Below, piece by piece: positions 49,934 through 50,005 of a DNA stretch of 50,005 bases (position 1 is its first letter; every line of letters starts with the position of its first letter). The stretch spans positions 1 through 50,005 of the forward strand of contig JAJCXX010000036.1 in the NCBI GenBank assembly GCA_029263195.1, written 5' to 3'. Under the pieces are notes generated by a model, which worked only from the letters and a program-made list of their open reading frames with translations, made no database searches and was not told the origin of the DNA. Position numbers and translations under genes: made by a program. This DNA comes from Acidimicrobiales bacterium. Lineage in GTDB: Bacteria; Actinomycetota; Acidimicrobiia; Acidimicrobiales; Aldehydirespiratoraceae.

Positions 49934-49988
49934 CCGAAATCAGGGCGCCCAGGCGACAAGAATTGTCGCCTGGGCGCCCTGATTTCGT
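49934..49988. repeat. 55-bp palindromic repeat element, copy C
   Basis: The best-paired copy: 24 of 25 arm positions pair around the 5-nt loop AGAAT, with inner arms GGCGCCCAGGCGACA and their exact complement. It is preceded by CCCCAAT and begins 16 bp after the stop of the tyrosine phenol-lyase-like gene, where it could end transcription. The last base pair is changed (CTGATTTCGT). Confidence 0.8.
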
Positions 49989-50005
49989 GGTGAGTGGGGT
50001 CGGGT

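Noticed and set aside
48700..49959. A 419-codon minus-strand frame opposite the tyrosine phenol-lyase gene
   Set aside because: The plus strand encodes an unmistakable PLP enzyme with a good ribosome site; the opposite frame has neither motifs nor a site.

Overview
The window reads as chromosomal DNA of a high-GC actinobacterium. The codon usage, the many Ser/Thr-rich secreted lipoproteins and the style of the S-layer-homology (SLH) domains suggest the class Acidimicrobiia (Ilumatobacter-like). That placement is inference; no 16S gene is present.

Region 1 (1-11,020): a tRNA 3' end, then about 1.2 kb of decayed DNA holding a response-regulator fossil and a probable recombinase fossil beside a degenerate tRNA end. 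Envelope genes follow: a lipoprotein with two RskA-like domains, a Thr-tailed lipoprotein, an SLH-esterase fusion, an acyltransferase, an M15-like membrane-anchored peptidase, another lipoprotein, an excisionase-type HTH protein, a small overlapping gene pair and a YHYH lipoprotein.

Region 2 (11,164-16,130): a divergent locus. CotH-like lipoprotein, OmpR-type regulator and histidine kinase overlap on the minus strand; a DUF4956 membrane protein and a VTC-domain protein overlap on the plus strand. The shared promoter contains a TCACAG-N5-TCACAG type direct repeat very like the mycobacterial PhoP box, so the locus probably regulates itself.

Region 3 (16,205-34,540): metabolic and envelope genes, including succinate-semialdehyde-type dehydrogenase, an arylsulfotransferase-like lipoprotein, a diiron ferritin-like enzyme, a TSUP permease, a DUF4097 protein coupled to a class III cyclase, and an MFS transporter. 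A four-gene catabolic operon (carbamate kinase, YgeW-like carbamoyltransferase, YgeY-like M20 hydrolase, D-carbamoylase-like amidohydrolase) probably breaks down N-carbamoyl compounds and recovers ATP from carbamoyl phosphate. A membrane-anchored PAAR protein and a large lipoprotein follow.

Region 4 (34,541-47,868): accreted accessory DNA at tRNA-Pro(UGG). A 46-bp direct repeat of the tRNA 3' part brackets an 11.2-kb island, and a second, more diverged tRNA end lies 1.8 kb further out. The island holds an intact IS3-family element (3-bp target duplication) and a 2,296-residue secreted RHS/YD-repeat polymorphic toxin. Behind it are two further toxin tips, each starting with a copy of the RHS core end, interleaved with two two-TM, PH-like candidate immunity proteins. 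All five reading frames overlap. The three tips share an undescribed pre-toxin domain followed by a variable hydrophobic, Cys-paired segment. This is the most interesting system in the window.

Region 5 (47,962-50,005): an Lrp/AsnC regulator divergent from a tyrosine phenol-lyase-like gene. A 55-bp palindromic element with conserved CCGAAATCAG/CTGATTTCGG ends occurs three times (30,603; 34,761; 49,934).
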